DNA of 64,000 nt, from positions 1-64,000 of the forward strand of contig JACRFZ010000020.1 in NCBI GenBank assembly GCA_016212515.1. Reading direction: 5' to 3'. How positions within the stretch are numbered: the stretch's first letter is position 1; each line of letters starts with the position of its first letter. Shown here in pieces: positions 8,926-17,696 of this stretch. Both the position numbers and the translations under genes were made by a program. The notes below the pieces were generated by a model. That model had not been told where the DNA came from. It did no database searches and saw only the letters and a list, made by a program, of their open reading frames with translations. Source of the DNA: Candidatus Melainabacteria bacterium (GTDB lineage Bacteria; Cyanobacteriota; Vampirovibrionia; Obscuribacterales; Obscuribacteraceae).

Positions 8926-9867
8926 CTACCTACCCCCGGGCATTTTGATTGGCAGCGGCATGGCGTTGATGCTGTTGATCATCCGATTGCCGATGCGACC
9001 GACGGTACGATTGAATATTTTGCTGCCCTGACTGTTGGTACGCTTGTTGCTGGAAGCGCTCTGCATCTCGTCATCAGGCAGTGAAAGATCTTGTGTAGCA
9101 GCCTGGTTGACCTGCATCGCGGTAGGAGCTTCCGGCTGAGCCGCATAACCCTTGTCGTTCAAACTTGGTTCCTTGCCCAACTTTCTGAGAGCGTTCTGAG
9201 CAGCAGAAGATCTAGGTGCTCCGCCGCCGTCTCCGCTGGCGTAAACATCACCGCCTCCACCCGCACCGGTGGAATTGCCGCGTCCATAGGGTGTCTTCTT
9301 CTGCACGAAGGCACCAGGCGGTACCGATGTGTAGCCCTGGGAGCGCGTCACTTCACCCATTCCCGCAGCAGGTGCGCCGACAGAAACCGAACCGCCGCCG
9401 CTACCGCCGTATGAGGAGGAGAAACTACCACCGCCACCGCCACCACCGCCGCCAGAGCTTCTCAGCATGCCGCCACCCCTCAGACCAGGTAAATCAAGCT
9501 GATCGGGCATGGGCGGGAAGCCGGGAGGAGGAACGGGCTCGTCACAAACAATAGGAAGCAAGGAGATGTCGCTGCGGCGCGGCTTGGGAGTGGGTCTCCA
9601 ACCGGGCATGGCCAGAGGCACGTTGACCGGAGCCGCCTGCACGGGAGCCGGTCCACCGCCATGGCGAGACTGCTGGGTCTCGTTGGAATACTGATTGTCG
9701 CCCGGCTGATGTACCCAGCGACCCATGTTCACCGGCGGCAATTGCGCCATAGCCGGCGTATCAATAATTACAAGGGAAAGGGCGGCGGCGAAGGAAAACG
9801 CCACCAGGCCAAGGTTAACAACCCTGACCCGAACAGTTCTTGACATTTTAGTTTGAGCTTGTCTCAC
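8926..9867 (-). CDS. Secreted Pro/Gly-rich protein, first gene of the exported-protein operon
   Basis: 313 residues with a GTG start at 9867, chosen because GGAGGG (9875-9880) lies 7 bases upstream; an internal ATG at 9846 is less well placed. The signal peptide has a long hydrophobic core and an AMAQL cleavage-like site. The mature protein is low complexity: a PVPPPGFPPMPDQLDLPG segment, long glycine and serine runs near the middle, and a C-terminal stretch RTVGRIGNRMINSINAMPLP that could form an amphipathic helix. I recognise no family. It opens the five-gene run and shares the exported, glycine-rich character of the next gene. Confidence 0.7.
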   Translation of the reverse strand: MRQAQTKMSRTVRVRVVNLGLVAFSFAAALSLVIIDTPAMAQLPPVNMGRWVHQPGDNQYSNETQQSRHGGGPAPVQAAPVNVPLAMPGWRPTPKPRRSDISLLPIVCDEPVPPPGFPPMPDQLDLPGLRGGGMLRSSGGGGGGGGGSFSSSYGGSGGGSVSVGAPAAGMGEVTRSQGYTSVPPGAFVQKKTPYGRGNSTGAGGGGDVYASGDGGGAPRSSAAQNALRKLGKEPSLNDKGYAAQPEAPTAMQVNQAATQDLSLPDDEMQSASSNKRTNSQGSKIFNRTVGRIGNRMINSINAMPLPIKMPGGR

Positions 9868-10232
9868 GCTATATCCCTCCAGGGGACGGTTGAAACCAAT
9901 AGCCGGCTTCTAGCAGGATCATGCCCATTTTTAGTAAGTAGAGAACGCCAAAATGCTGAATTTATGGGCTTGACAACTAGATTGTAAGAATTTTTTTGCG
10001 CCTTTTCCTCTCCTTGAAAAAACTGCGAGCAAACCCCAGACGGCAAGCGGAGTGACTCATTTTTAAGCCTTTCCGACCCCCTTGTCAATAAGAATTTGCC
10101 GACCCGGGTACTCCAGTGTTGTCCAGACAACATTTTTGCGGAATGGGAGAATTCCCACTAAACTCGAAAAAAGCGAAGCCGGACAAGGCTTCCCCATGGT
10201 GAAATCCTCACCAATATAGGGACTGCGCGATT
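9868..10232 (+). promoter_or_regulatory. Divergent intergenic region with three consecutive perfect stem-loops before the plus-strand TPR gene
   Basis: This 365-base gap separates the minus-strand exported-protein operon from the plus-strand TPR genes and must hold both promoters. Three short perfect hairpins follow each other: 10144-10157 (TGGGA/TCCCA), 10175-10192 (GAAGCC/GGCTTC) and 10197-10213 (TGGTGA/TCACCA), ending 19 bases before the start codon. No T-tract follows, so they look like a structured 5' leader and not a terminator. No convincing gene is seen in the gap. Confidence 0.45.
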
Positions 10233-10910
10233 ATGTCGAGAAAGATAAATTCTTTGCGAACTGCATTAACTCTTGTTCTCTCCTTCGCTTCACAATGCCA
10301 AATGGCGACCGCTTTTGCCCAGGGCACGGAGACACCTGACAGTGTGCCCGTGCCGCTGACATTATCGACACCAACTCCCACAAATCCCCTCGAGCATAAC
10401 AACCGCGCCGTAGAACTGGGTACCAGAGGTCTCTGGGACAGTGCTATCCGCGAGCACGAGATCGCTATTGCCGGTGACCCCGACAATGAGATATTCAGGC
10501 GCAATTTATCGGGCGCTCACCTGAGATATGCAGACATTCTGGCAAGTAAGAAACTCTACGGAGATGCAATTGAACACTACACCCTTGCTCTTTATGCCGA
10601 TCAAAACAATGGTCCGGCCGACTCCAACCGCGATGCTACTTTGCGCCGCATCGGCAAAAATCCATCCAGTGTCAAGTACTGGCACGGTGTTGCCGAAAAG
10701 GCCATGAAGGCGGAAGATCTCCGCATAGCCGTTCCAGCACTGCGCAAGTGCACTAAATTATCGGACAACCCTTCTTACAATCTGGAGCTCGGCCGAATTC
10801 TGCTCGAAAACCGGCCATCACAAGCAGCCCGCGATGAGCTGCTCAAGGCAGCCGCCAAGTATGCCTCTAAAGGCGACAAAAATAAATTTCTGTGGGATGA
10901 CAGGCGGTAG
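10233..10910 (+). CDS. Secreted TPR-like protein, short paralog
   Basis: 225 residues. A signal peptide (SRKINSLRTALTLVLSFASQ, cleavage near AFAQG) is followed by a TPR-type helical region that starts at PTNPLEHNNRAVELGTRGLW. It matches the first third of the next gene almost phrase for phrase (NLSGAHLRYADILASKK is identical), then ends where the longer paralog continues. The C-terminal 30 residues are charged and unlike the paralog. It is probably a periplasmic scaffold or protein-interaction module. The ATG at 10233 lacks a strong SD, and the upstream hairpins may influence translation. The pair is a tandem duplication. Confidence 0.75.
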   Translation: MSRKINSLRTALTLVLSFASQCQMATAFAQGTETPDSVPVPLTLSTPTPTNPLEHNNRAVELGTRGLWDSAIREHEIAIAGDPDNEIFRRNLSGAHLRYADILASKKLYGDAIEHYTLALYADQNNGPADSNRDATLRRIGKNPSSVKYWHGVAEKAMKAEDLRIAVPALRKCTKLSDNPSYNLELGRILLENRPSQAARDELLKAAAKYASKGDKNKFLWDDRR

Positions 10911-11125
10911 CCAAGCAGATTTTTGCAGGATGGTTAGAATGGGTAGTTAAATCTCAAGGGCTGGGTAGGTTTTCCGGGTACTTAATAACCATGAGCATCT
11001 AAATTATGGTTGCCGAAGAAGTATCATTCTTCAAGCTCGCGACACAGACTTTCTTACCAGAGATTCGAACCAGTATTTCAATCAAGCAATCCAGCCGGGA
11101 ATCGCATCAAAACAAAATCTAGCAA

Positions 11126-12934
11126 ATGACTGATAACCAAACTCAAATTACTATTCGAACAAAGAAATCAATTCTTATGGCAATGGCGGTAAGCCTGTCA
11201 CTTTTGCCGACAGTTCTATTTAGCCCGCCATCACTGGCAAAAGGCGGCAGGGGAGGCGGTGTTTATCTGACGACACCGGAGCCCACCAACCCCCTGGAGC
11301 ACAATAACCGCGCCGTGGAACTTGGCACAAAGGGCCTATGGGACAACGCCATTCGTGAGCACGAGATCGCTCTGGATGGTGACCCCTACAATGAAATGTT
11401 CAAGCGCAATCTGTCCGGCGCTCACCTCAGATACGCTGATATTCTAGCCAGCAAGAAGAACTTTCCCGCCGCCATCGATCATTACCGCAAAGCCCTCTTT
11501 GCCGATCCCAACAACGGCCCTGCCGACGGCAACTTAGATCGCTGCCTGGCTAATCTTGGCAAGAATCCACACGACGTCTCTTACCGAGCCGGTCTGGCCG
11601 ATGGTGCCGATAAAAACGGACACTTCATTGATGCCGTGGTGGAGTTTCAAAAGTGCATAAAACTCTCAGACTCCGGTCAATATCACTATCGCCTCGGACG
11701 CTGCTTTATCAAGGGCGGCAAAGTCTTGGAGGGCTACGACGAACTTTTACAGGCCCTGCGCAAAAGCTGGCCCAAGGACGATCCAGTCTTAGTCGACTGC
11801 CACTTGCTTCTGGCTGAAACCCTGAAGGATTTCGCCTACAAGGCAAAAAATTATCCGGACAAAACTGTCTATATAAAAAGATTGAACAACGCCTTCATGG
11901 AATACCGGCGCGCCGTCATGCTAAACCCCATCAACGGTGAAGCTCTGTCGGGCATGACGGAAACCGCCAGGGAAGCAGTTGCTCTCCAGCCCAGTTTCAG
12001 AAACCTGCTCAATCTAGCTGCGGCTTATCTATTGAGCGGCGACTACGATAGGGCCAAGATCAATTATGAAAAGGCCTGGCGTCTGGAGCCGACCAATCCC
12101 GATCTGGCCAAAGCACGTATGGCTTATCACCGGGCCGTAGCGGAAGCACCGCAGGGCATTACCAGCAACCTGCGCGTGGCCGAGTCTGAGCAGAAAATTC
12201 AAGACATGCTCACAAAAGAACCCAACAACGTTCAGCTCCTCTACATCCTGGCTCGACTGAAAGAACGGCTGGGCGACACGGCTTCCGCCATCGAACTCCT
12301 GGAGAAAGGCAAATCTATCAATGCCTTCCTTGAACCGCAATTGATTCCCACTCTCGATCGCCTCAAAGGTGTATCTTCAGGTGCCACCACCGCCGATGGC
12401 AAACCCGCCCTCGGTCCGGACGGCAAGCCACTACCAGCGGGAACCGCTCCTGACGCGAAAGCCGCTGAGAAAGCCAAAGCAGAAGCAGAAGCAGCCAAGA
12501 AATACGGCGAGATTGAAAGCATGATCGGCTCAGGTAAATTCGAAGAAGCCGACAAGGAAGTTGATACCATCCTTAATGCCAACGCCGCCGATGGCAAAGC
12601 CTGGATGTTCAAGGGAACAATCCTGGAGAAGAAAGGCAATGTGGATGATGCATCAGTCAGCTACAGACAGGCAGCAGGCTTCAAGGTTCCCGGCGCGGAA
12701 GATGCCCTCCTCAGGCTGGAAGGCATGAGAGTCAAACCGCTCATGGATGAGGCGGACAAATACCTGGGTGAGAAGAAACAGGTGGAAGCGGCGGAAATTC
12801 TCAGAGAAGCCGCCAGACTGGCGCCCAAACTTCCAGCCGTGCACCGGAAACTGGCCGATCTGCTCCGGCAAATGGGTGAAACCAAGGAAGCGGACAAAGA
12901 GGATCAGAAAGTTCGAGACATGGAGAAGAAATGA
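11126..12934 (+). CDS. Secreted multi-TPR protein
   Basis: 602 residues. Signal peptide: basic start, hydrophobic core MAMAVSLSLLPTVLF, cleavage near SLAKG. TPR helices occupy most of the chain, recognisable by phrases such as DNAIREHEIALDGDPYN, PAAIDHYRKALFADPNN, FRNLLNLAAAYLLSGDYDRA and VEAAEILREAARLAPKLP. An Ala/Lys/Glu-rich linker (near residues 435-460) splits the N-terminal array from the C-terminal TPRs. The first part duplicates the upstream short paralog. ATG at 11126 has no strong SD; an internal ATG at 11177 would also leave a signal peptide. Likely a periplasmic assembly or interaction factor for the neighbouring envelope proteins, by context only. Confidence 0.8.
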   Translation: MTDNQTQITIRTKKSILMAMAVSLSLLPTVLFSPPSLAKGGRGGGVYLTTPEPTNPLEHNNRAVELGTKGLWDNAIREHEIALDGDPYNEMFKRNLSGAHLRYADILASKKNFPAAIDHYRKALFADPNNGPADGNLDRCLANLGKNPHDVSYRAGLADGADKNGHFIDAVVEFQKCIKLSDSGQYHYRLGRCFIKGGKVLEGYDELLQALRKSWPKDDPVLVDCHLLLAETLKDFAYKAKNYPDKTVYIKRLNNAFMEYRRAVMLNPINGEALSGMTETAREAVALQPSFRNLLNLAAAYLLSGDYDRAKINYEKAWRLEPTNPDLAKARMAYHRAVAEAPQGITSNLRVAESEQKIQDMLTKEPNNVQLLYILARLKERLGDTASAIELLEKGKSINAFLEPQLIPTLDRLKGVSSGATTADGKPALGPDGKPLPAGTAPDAKAAEKAKAEAEAAKKYGEIESMIGSGKFEEADKEVDTILNANAADGKAWMFKGTILEKKGNVDDASVSYRQAAGFKVPGAEDALLRLEGMRVKPLMDEADKYLGEKKQVEAAEILREAARLAPKLPAVHRKLADLLRQMGETKEADKEDQKVRDMEKK

Positions 12935-13061
12935 GAGGGAACCCAAGGGGAGGGAAAACAGTCAAACTTCAAGGTAAACAGCTATTGCCAAAAGACAAAT
13001 TCGGTCATACATTAATAGTTTCCAAGCGAACCTTGGGAATGCGTTTTACCAGAGGGAAGCT

Positions 13062-14789
13062 TTGTTAGTGAAGCAGCGCAGATTCGCATCCATGCTGGCC
13101 ACAGCCCTGAGCCTCACGCTCGGGCTGTCGTTCGTGCCTGCCTATGCCATGACTCTGGCGGAAGCCGACCAATTACTTCTGCAAGGAAAACTGAAAGCAG
13201 CAGAAGAAGCCTACCGGGAACTACTAGAAGAAGATGAAAGCGGAGACGCGGCAGCCGGTCTGGCCGTCACCCTGGCCAAGCAAGGTTGGCCCTCCAAAAT
13301 TGTAGAAGCCGAGAAGATTCTCAAAAAAGCGCGGGAAAAGCATGCCGATAACCCAAACGTGCTTGCCGCAGCCGGCTACGTAGCTTTTGTCCATTCCAAA
13401 ACCGTGGCATCTCCGGCCAAGCGCGACCTTTACCTGGAAGCAGCCGAGAGCCTGGCCAAGAAAGCCATCAATCAAAATCCAGACATTGTCATCGCCCACC
13501 AGACTCTGGGACAGGTCAAAATTGCCCAGGACGATATAGAAGCGGCCGTCGATCCTCTGCGCAAAGCCTGCAACCTGGCCGAAAACTGCGTCAACTTGAC
13601 CCTTTTAGCTCAAGCCCTGCTCAAACTAGACCCCAAAGACAAGGAAGCCGACGAGCTTGTCACCAAGGCCCTGCAATTAAAGTCTGATTATCCCGCCGCT
13701 CGCCTGCAGAAAGCCATCGTGCTCTCAGCCCAGGGAAAAAATGAAGACGCTTACCTGGAATTGAAAAACATACCGCCCGAGCAGCGCAATTCTGAGTGGC
13801 ACACGGTGGCAGGCAATATCGAAAGCCGCCAGGGTGACGGTCCTTCCGCTCTGCAATCCTGGAACAAAGCCAGCATGGAAGACCCACGCAATCCCGAGCC
13901 ATACAAACGCAAAGCCGAACATTATGTCATGCGTGGTGACGGCGCCCTGGCTATTGCCGAATACCATACCGGTCTAGAGATTTTGCCCAACGACTGGGCC
14001 ATGCGAGGAGAGCTGGCTGAGCTGGCCCTCAGGCAAGATAATCTCGATGTAGCCGAAACTGAATTCAAAACCATCCTGGCCACCAAGCCCGACGACGCCA
14101 AAGCGCTGCTTGGTCTGGCCCGGGTCGGCTTTCGCAAATACCGGAAGGAAGGCAACTTCCCGCCCAATTTCAATCAGCTCATGGACCGCTTACAGAACAT
14201 CATCACCGAACAATCGGTGCAGGGTAAAGTGGTCAAGGAAGGCACCCGCAGCCTGCAAGAAAGTATCGAACTCTCCGAAGCGACCAAAGCCATCTCCCAA
14301 AATCGTTTCCGAGAAGGTCGCCAAAAATTCATCGATGTTATAGAAAAACACAAGGAAGAGCCCTACGACCTGGTCACCCTGGGTGAACAATGCATTTTTG
14401 AGGGCGACTACAAAGCCGCCGAGAAGGCCTTTGCTTACGCCAAAGAGATTCCCGAAGTGAGCACCCGTGCCGAGCAAGGCATGAGCAAAATCACCACACA
14501 AAGGAACGAAGCTTCGCGCCACGTCAAACTGGGTGACGCCGCCTGGAAGATACCGGAAATAGCCATCGACCACTACAAACAGGCGTTGAGCGCCGACCCG
14601 CAGTATCCAGGTGCCTATTTCGGATTGTTCAGCCTCTATACAAAGTCTGATAAACAAGACCCCAATCAAGCCGTCACCTATGCCGAAGGTTTCCTGGAAG
14701 TCGCTGATGACGTCAGCCCCCAGCGCCGCGAAGTGGAAGCAGGTCTGGCCAAACTCAAGAAACGCACCGGCGGCGGCAAAGGGAAGTAG
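13062..14789 (+). CDS. Secreted multi-TPR protein
   Basis: 575 residues from a TTG at 13062, preceded by GAGGGAAG; a GTG six bases later is an alternative. A signal peptide (SMLATALSLTLGLSFVPAYA) leads into continuous TPR-type helical pairs from AEADQLLLQGKLKAAEEAYREL to the end (for example PEIAIDHYKQALSADPQYPGAYFGL). The C-terminus is a short basic Gly/Lys tail. It is not a close copy of the preceding two TPR proteins but lies in the same direction, followed by three small membrane-protein genes, so the five may be co-transcribed. Function unknown beyond protein-protein interaction. Confidence 0.8.
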   Translation: MLVKQRRFASMLATALSLTLGLSFVPAYAMTLAEADQLLLQGKLKAAEEAYRELLEEDESGDAAAGLAVTLAKQGWPSKIVEAEKILKKAREKHADNPNVLAAAGYVAFVHSKTVASPAKRDLYLEAAESLAKKAINQNPDIVIAHQTLGQVKIAQDDIEAAVDPLRKACNLAENCVNLTLLAQALLKLDPKDKEADELVTKALQLKSDYPAARLQKAIVLSAQGKNEDAYLELKNIPPEQRNSEWHTVAGNIESRQGDGPSALQSWNKASMEDPRNPEPYKRKAEHYVMRGDGALAIAEYHTGLEILPNDWAMRGELAELALRQDNLDVAETEFKTILATKPDDAKALLGLARVGFRKYRKEGNFPPNFNQLMDRLQNIITEQSVQGKVVKEGTRSLQESIELSEATKAISQNRFREGRQKFIDVIEKHKEEPYDLVTLGEQCIFEGDYKAAEKAFAYAKEIPEVSTRAEQGMSKITTQRNEASRHVKLGDAAWKIPEIAIDHYKQALSADPQYPGAYFGLFSLYTKSDKQDPNQAVTYAEGFLEVADDVSPQRREVEAGLAKLKKRTGGGKGK

Positions 14790-14829
14790 AATAGTAAAGG
14801 CTCTAAACTCGCGTTAAGGAGAAGGTGGA

Positions 14830-15099
14830 ATGACCACCGAAGAAAAAAAATCAGGAATGCTTGAGGGCGGTAAGAATATCTTGCGGTGCTACTTGCAGAT
14901 CCTCAAATCTTCATATGATGCTATGAGTTTGAGCGAACAGGTTGCCCTTACGCAGAATTCTTATCTAGTTATTGCCGGCGGCATGGCCTCGATTGCCCTC
15001 AGCACATGCGGTAACGACCTACCCCGTCATATGATGTCGGTGATTGGTCTTCCCGCATTGATGGCGCTATATTTTATGGTGTCCAGGTCTAAATGGTAA
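14830..15099 (+). CDS. Small membrane protein, paralog of the next gene
   Basis: 89 residues. A charged N-terminus is followed by the phrase YLQILKSSYDAMSLSEQ and two hydrophobic helices (near residues 43-58 and 66-83). The start region, from SD to the second codon, is identical over 21 bases (14815-14835) to that of the next gene (15104-15124), which fixes the ATG. It resembles the next protein in order and spacing (YLKILKDSFQNMDRYDQ), so the two are an ancient tandem duplicate. Function not recognised; the position between TPR proteins and a VirB10-like protein suggests an inner-membrane component. Confidence 0.75.
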   Translation: MTTEEKKSGMLEGGKNILRCYLQILKSSYDAMSLSEQVALTQNSYLVIAGGMASIALSTCGNDLPRHMMSVIGLPALMALYFMVSRSKW

Positions 15100-15118
15100 A
15101 AGCTAAGGAGAAGGTGGA

Positions 15119-15541
15119 ATGACCGCCGGAAGAAGAAAACCAGGCAAAGGAAGATTTCCCTCCAAGGGTGGAACTGAGGACGAAGTTTTCGACGCCTCGC
15201 CCGATAGAAATAGTGCCCCCATCATCGCAGACGGAGCCAAGGACCTGCGCGATACGGAAGCCTGGAAGAAAGGAAAGTCCAGTGTGACGGGAGCCTGGGA
15301 CCGGTATCTGAAGATTCTAAAAGACTCCTTTCAGAACATGGATCGCTATGACCAGGAAGTCTTGATCACTCGTTTTTGCTATGTCATTAGTATTGGTATC
15401 TCCGGCATCATTTTGAGCTGCTTTTATGGACTCTTGCCCGCCATGGTGAGAGTGCTGGCTTTGCCGATTGTACTTGCCGGCGGTTGGTATGTAGGCTCAA
15501 AGATAGTGGCACCGGCAATGATCGCGCGTATCATCAAGTAG
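15119..15541 (+). CDS. Small membrane protein, paralog of the preceding gene
   Basis: 140 residues. Residues 1-65 are polar and basic, unlike the shorter paralog; then comes YLKILKDSFQNMDRYDQEVL and two membrane helices (about 83-100 and 105-125), ending MIARIIK. The SD AAGGAGAAGG is shared with the upstream gene. Likely co-transcribed with it (19-base gap). No known family recognised. Confidence 0.75.
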   Translation: MTAGRRKPGKGRFPSKGGTEDEVFDASPDRNSAPIIADGAKDLRDTEAWKKGKSSVTGAWDRYLKILKDSFQNMDRYDQEVLITRFCYVISIGISGIILSCFYGLLPAMVRVLALPIVLAGGWYVGSKIVAPAMIARIIK

Positions 15542-15585
15542 TTTTCCAACAAGCAACCATGCATTCATAAGCAGGAAAGACGAAA

Positions 15586-15885
15586 ATGGCTATGACTCCC
15601 AAGACTAAGAACATACTGGGTGGGCTGGTGATAATGGCAGCAGCCTCGCTTATGCTGGGACACATTTTCGAGTATATAGCCGGGCTAACCAGAATAGTTT
15701 CGGTTATTCTGACAGTACTGGCCGTGACATGGCTGGCTGTTTTCCTCTTATCTAAACTAAGCGGCAAGCGCTACAAAGATTCCAAAACGGCAAAAGCGCC
15801 TCCAAGAATAGCACCACGGATGATATCACCGACGCCGAAAGCAGAACGGTCGAAGACTGAGTTACCAAGAACTTTTCATCATTGA
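15586..15885 (+). CDS. Small two-helix membrane protein
   Basis: 99 residues. Two hydrophobic helices, NILGGLVIMAAASLMLGHIF and a second near residues 40-60, then a basic Lys/Pro/Ser tail. The ATG has the weak SD-like sequence AGGAAAG about 7 bases upstream. It is in the same run as the two preceding small membrane proteins but is not clearly related to them. Unknown function. Confidence 0.6.
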   Translation: MAMTPKTKNILGGLVIMAAASLMLGHIFEYIAGLTRIVSVILTVLAVTWLAVFLLSKLSGKRYKDSKTAKAPPRIAPRMISPTPKAERSKTELPRTFHH

Positions 15886-15910
15886 TTCCGCACTTACCAG
15901 AGAACCGTCC

Positions 15911-16945
15911 ATGAAATTCATAAGCCCAATAGCAATAGGTTCCCAGTCCGGGAAGAACAAATTGAAGCTCGTAGCCCTGTCGGTCACCGTGCTGTTAGCC
16001 GGTAGCACTTGTTGGCAGGCAAATGCCCAGGGCGATTTCTACAAAAGCTCGGGCGGCGTTAGCGGCAAAACAGCCATCTTGCCAATCGGCACCTCTTTTG
16101 AAGGACGCATTCAGAGTACGATCGGCTCGACGCAATCGAGAGCCGGTGAGCGTTTTGCTATCGAAATCTCGGCTCCTGTCTTGGGTAACGGCACCGAAGT
16201 ACTGATTCCCACCGGCGCTCAAATTGTCGGAGAAGTAGTGGAGGCCATCCCCTCCAGTAGACAACCACGACCGAAGGAGAAACGAATACACCCGCTGGGT
16301 AAACTGCGAACTCAACTAATGTCCTTGCAAATGCCCAATGGCATGAGTTATCCCATCGTGGCCTCCATTTCGGGAGATATCGTCCACAGTAAATACGGAA
16401 CCTACCAGGGGCTCTCCGGACACAAGAGTTCGGTCGGCTATGTGGGCACCCAGGCCGGCTTCGACGCCGTCAATCCGGCTCTGCGCAGCCAGAAACGCAA
16501 CGGGCAGTTGACCGTCATGAAGAGAGACGACTTGTTGCGCGACCCGATTCTGGGTGAGGACACCAAGGGCGGCGATTCCGGACAGAAGAAGGTAGTACGC
16601 TCCCTGGTCAAAAAGGGTCGCGATCTCTATATTTACTCGGGCTCGCCCATAACAATTCGCCTTGATGCTCCTCTCAAGCTCTCCTACGGGGCCAGTGCAG
16701 GCAGATCCTCTATCGACCTGACCGCCGATGAAGATGATCCGCTCGGTAAACAAGCGCCTAAAGCCGGTCGACGCTTCAATCCCGTCAGAGAAAGACCTAA
16801 GGTCGAATCTCAAGATTTGGGCGGCGGTAGTGAAGAACTATCAGGACCCAATGCCGTCATGGGTCAGCCCGGCGCCACCGAAGCGCCAAAGCGGCAGCGT
16901 CCGCCGGCAAATACCGGCAGCGAGGCTCCTGGTTCGAACTTCTAA
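15911..16945 (+). CDS. Secreted protein resembling the VirB10/TrbI beta-barrel region
   Basis: 344 residues. An extended signal peptide (residues 1-39, cleavage near ANAQG) is followed by a domain with phrases typical of VirB10/TrbI-like proteins: ILPIGTSFEGRIQSTI, then EISAPVLGNGTEVLIPTGAQIVGEV, a basic interruption, and SLQMPNGMSYPIVASISG. Later ITIRLDAPLKLSYG looks like a final strand. The C-terminal 80 residues are Pro/Gly/Arg-rich and disordered. In type IV secretion systems this fold spans the periplasm and contacts the outer membrane. The TPR and membrane neighbours support an envelope assembly, but the assignment rests on short motifs and is tentative. No SD is obvious. Confidence 0.6.
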   Translation: MKFISPIAIGSQSGKNKLKLVALSVTVLLAGSTCWQANAQGDFYKSSGGVSGKTAILPIGTSFEGRIQSTIGSTQSRAGERFAIEISAPVLGNGTEVLIPTGAQIVGEVVEAIPSSRQPRPKEKRIHPLGKLRTQLMSLQMPNGMSYPIVASISGDIVHSKYGTYQGLSGHKSSVGYVGTQAGFDAVNPALRSQKRNGQLTVMKRDDLLRDPILGEDTKGGDSGQKKVVRSLVKKGRDLYIYSGSPITIRLDAPLKLSYGASAGRSSIDLTADEDDPLGKQAPKAGRRFNPVRERPKVESQDLGGGSEELSGPNAVMGQPGATEAPKRQRPPANTGSEAPGSNF

Positions 16946-17036
16946 ATCCTTTTCCAAGACATCTTTTAGGTGCAAGCCCCTGACAAAATGCTAGCCTTAT
17001 AGGTAGCAATAGCGATGTCTCGGGCAAGAAAAGACA

Positions 17037-17693
17037 ATGGAAAACGACAACGGCAAATCAAAACTTCCTTTCGTGGTGGCTATCACGGGAGCCAGCGGCG
17101 CTATCTACGGACTGAGGCTGCTGCAGTTTCTGCTATCGTCCGGGCAGCCTGTCGACTTACTTCTTTCCAAGGCCGCACAACGCGTCATGAAAGAGGAGCA
17201 CGACCTGATTTTAGAGGGTGATGTCGAAAACCTCCTGCTCTCCTATTTGAAGCTACCAAAGGCAGTACCACTAAAATTACACCCGCTCAACGACTATGGT
17301 GCCAGCGTCGCCAGCGGTTCCTACCGTACACGCGGTATGGTCGTGCTGCCTTGCAGCCTGGGGACCCTCGGTGCCCTTGCCGCAGGACTGACTGAAAACT
17401 TGATCCACAGAGCCGCCGCCGTCACGCTCAAAGAACGGCGCAAGCTCATGATCGTAGTAAGAGAAATGCCCTTTGGTCACATTCAGTTGAAGAACATGCT
17501 GGCGCTGTCGGAAGCCGGCGCCATCGTCTCCTGCGCTTCTCCAGGGTTTTATCATCGCCCCGAGACTGTGCAAGATCAAGTAGATTTTGTAGTCGGCCGA
17601 GTGCTCGATCAATTCGATTTCGACAACCAACTCTTCAAACGCTGGAAGGAAGACAGCCGCCCCATAGTACAAGAGAAGAAGGTTGGTCAATAG
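17037..17693 (+). CDS. ubiX: UbiX-family flavin prenyltransferase
   Basis: 218 residues, slightly longer than the usual 190-200. The family makes prenylated FMN from reduced FMN and dimethylallyl phosphate for UbiD-type decarboxylases. Visible motifs: the N-terminal FMN-binding VAITGASGAIYGLRLL, a GASVASGSY segment, MVVLPCSLGTLGALAAGLTENLI, and VVREMPFGHIQLKNMLALSEAGA followed by SPGFYHRPETVQDQVDFVVGRVLD. No ubiD lies in the window. The stop is 3 bases before the rimM start, so the two are a tight pair. Cytoplasmic. Confidence 0.92.
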   Translation: MENDNGKSKLPFVVAITGASGAIYGLRLLQFLLSSGQPVDLLLSKAAQRVMKEEHDLILEGDVENLLLSYLKLPKAVPLKLHPLNDYGASVASGSYRTRGMVVLPCSLGTLGALAAGLTENLIHRAAAVTLKERRKLMIVVREMPFGHIQLKNMLALSEAGAIVSCASPGFYHRPETVQDQVDFVVGRVLDQFDFDNQLFKRWKEDSRPIVQEKKVGQ

Positions 17694-17696
17694 ACA

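Noticed and set aside
9864-10133. Minus-strand frame of 89 codons in the divergent region
   Set aside because: No SD, composition unlike neighbours, overlaps the start of a well-supported gene and the region expected to hold promoters.
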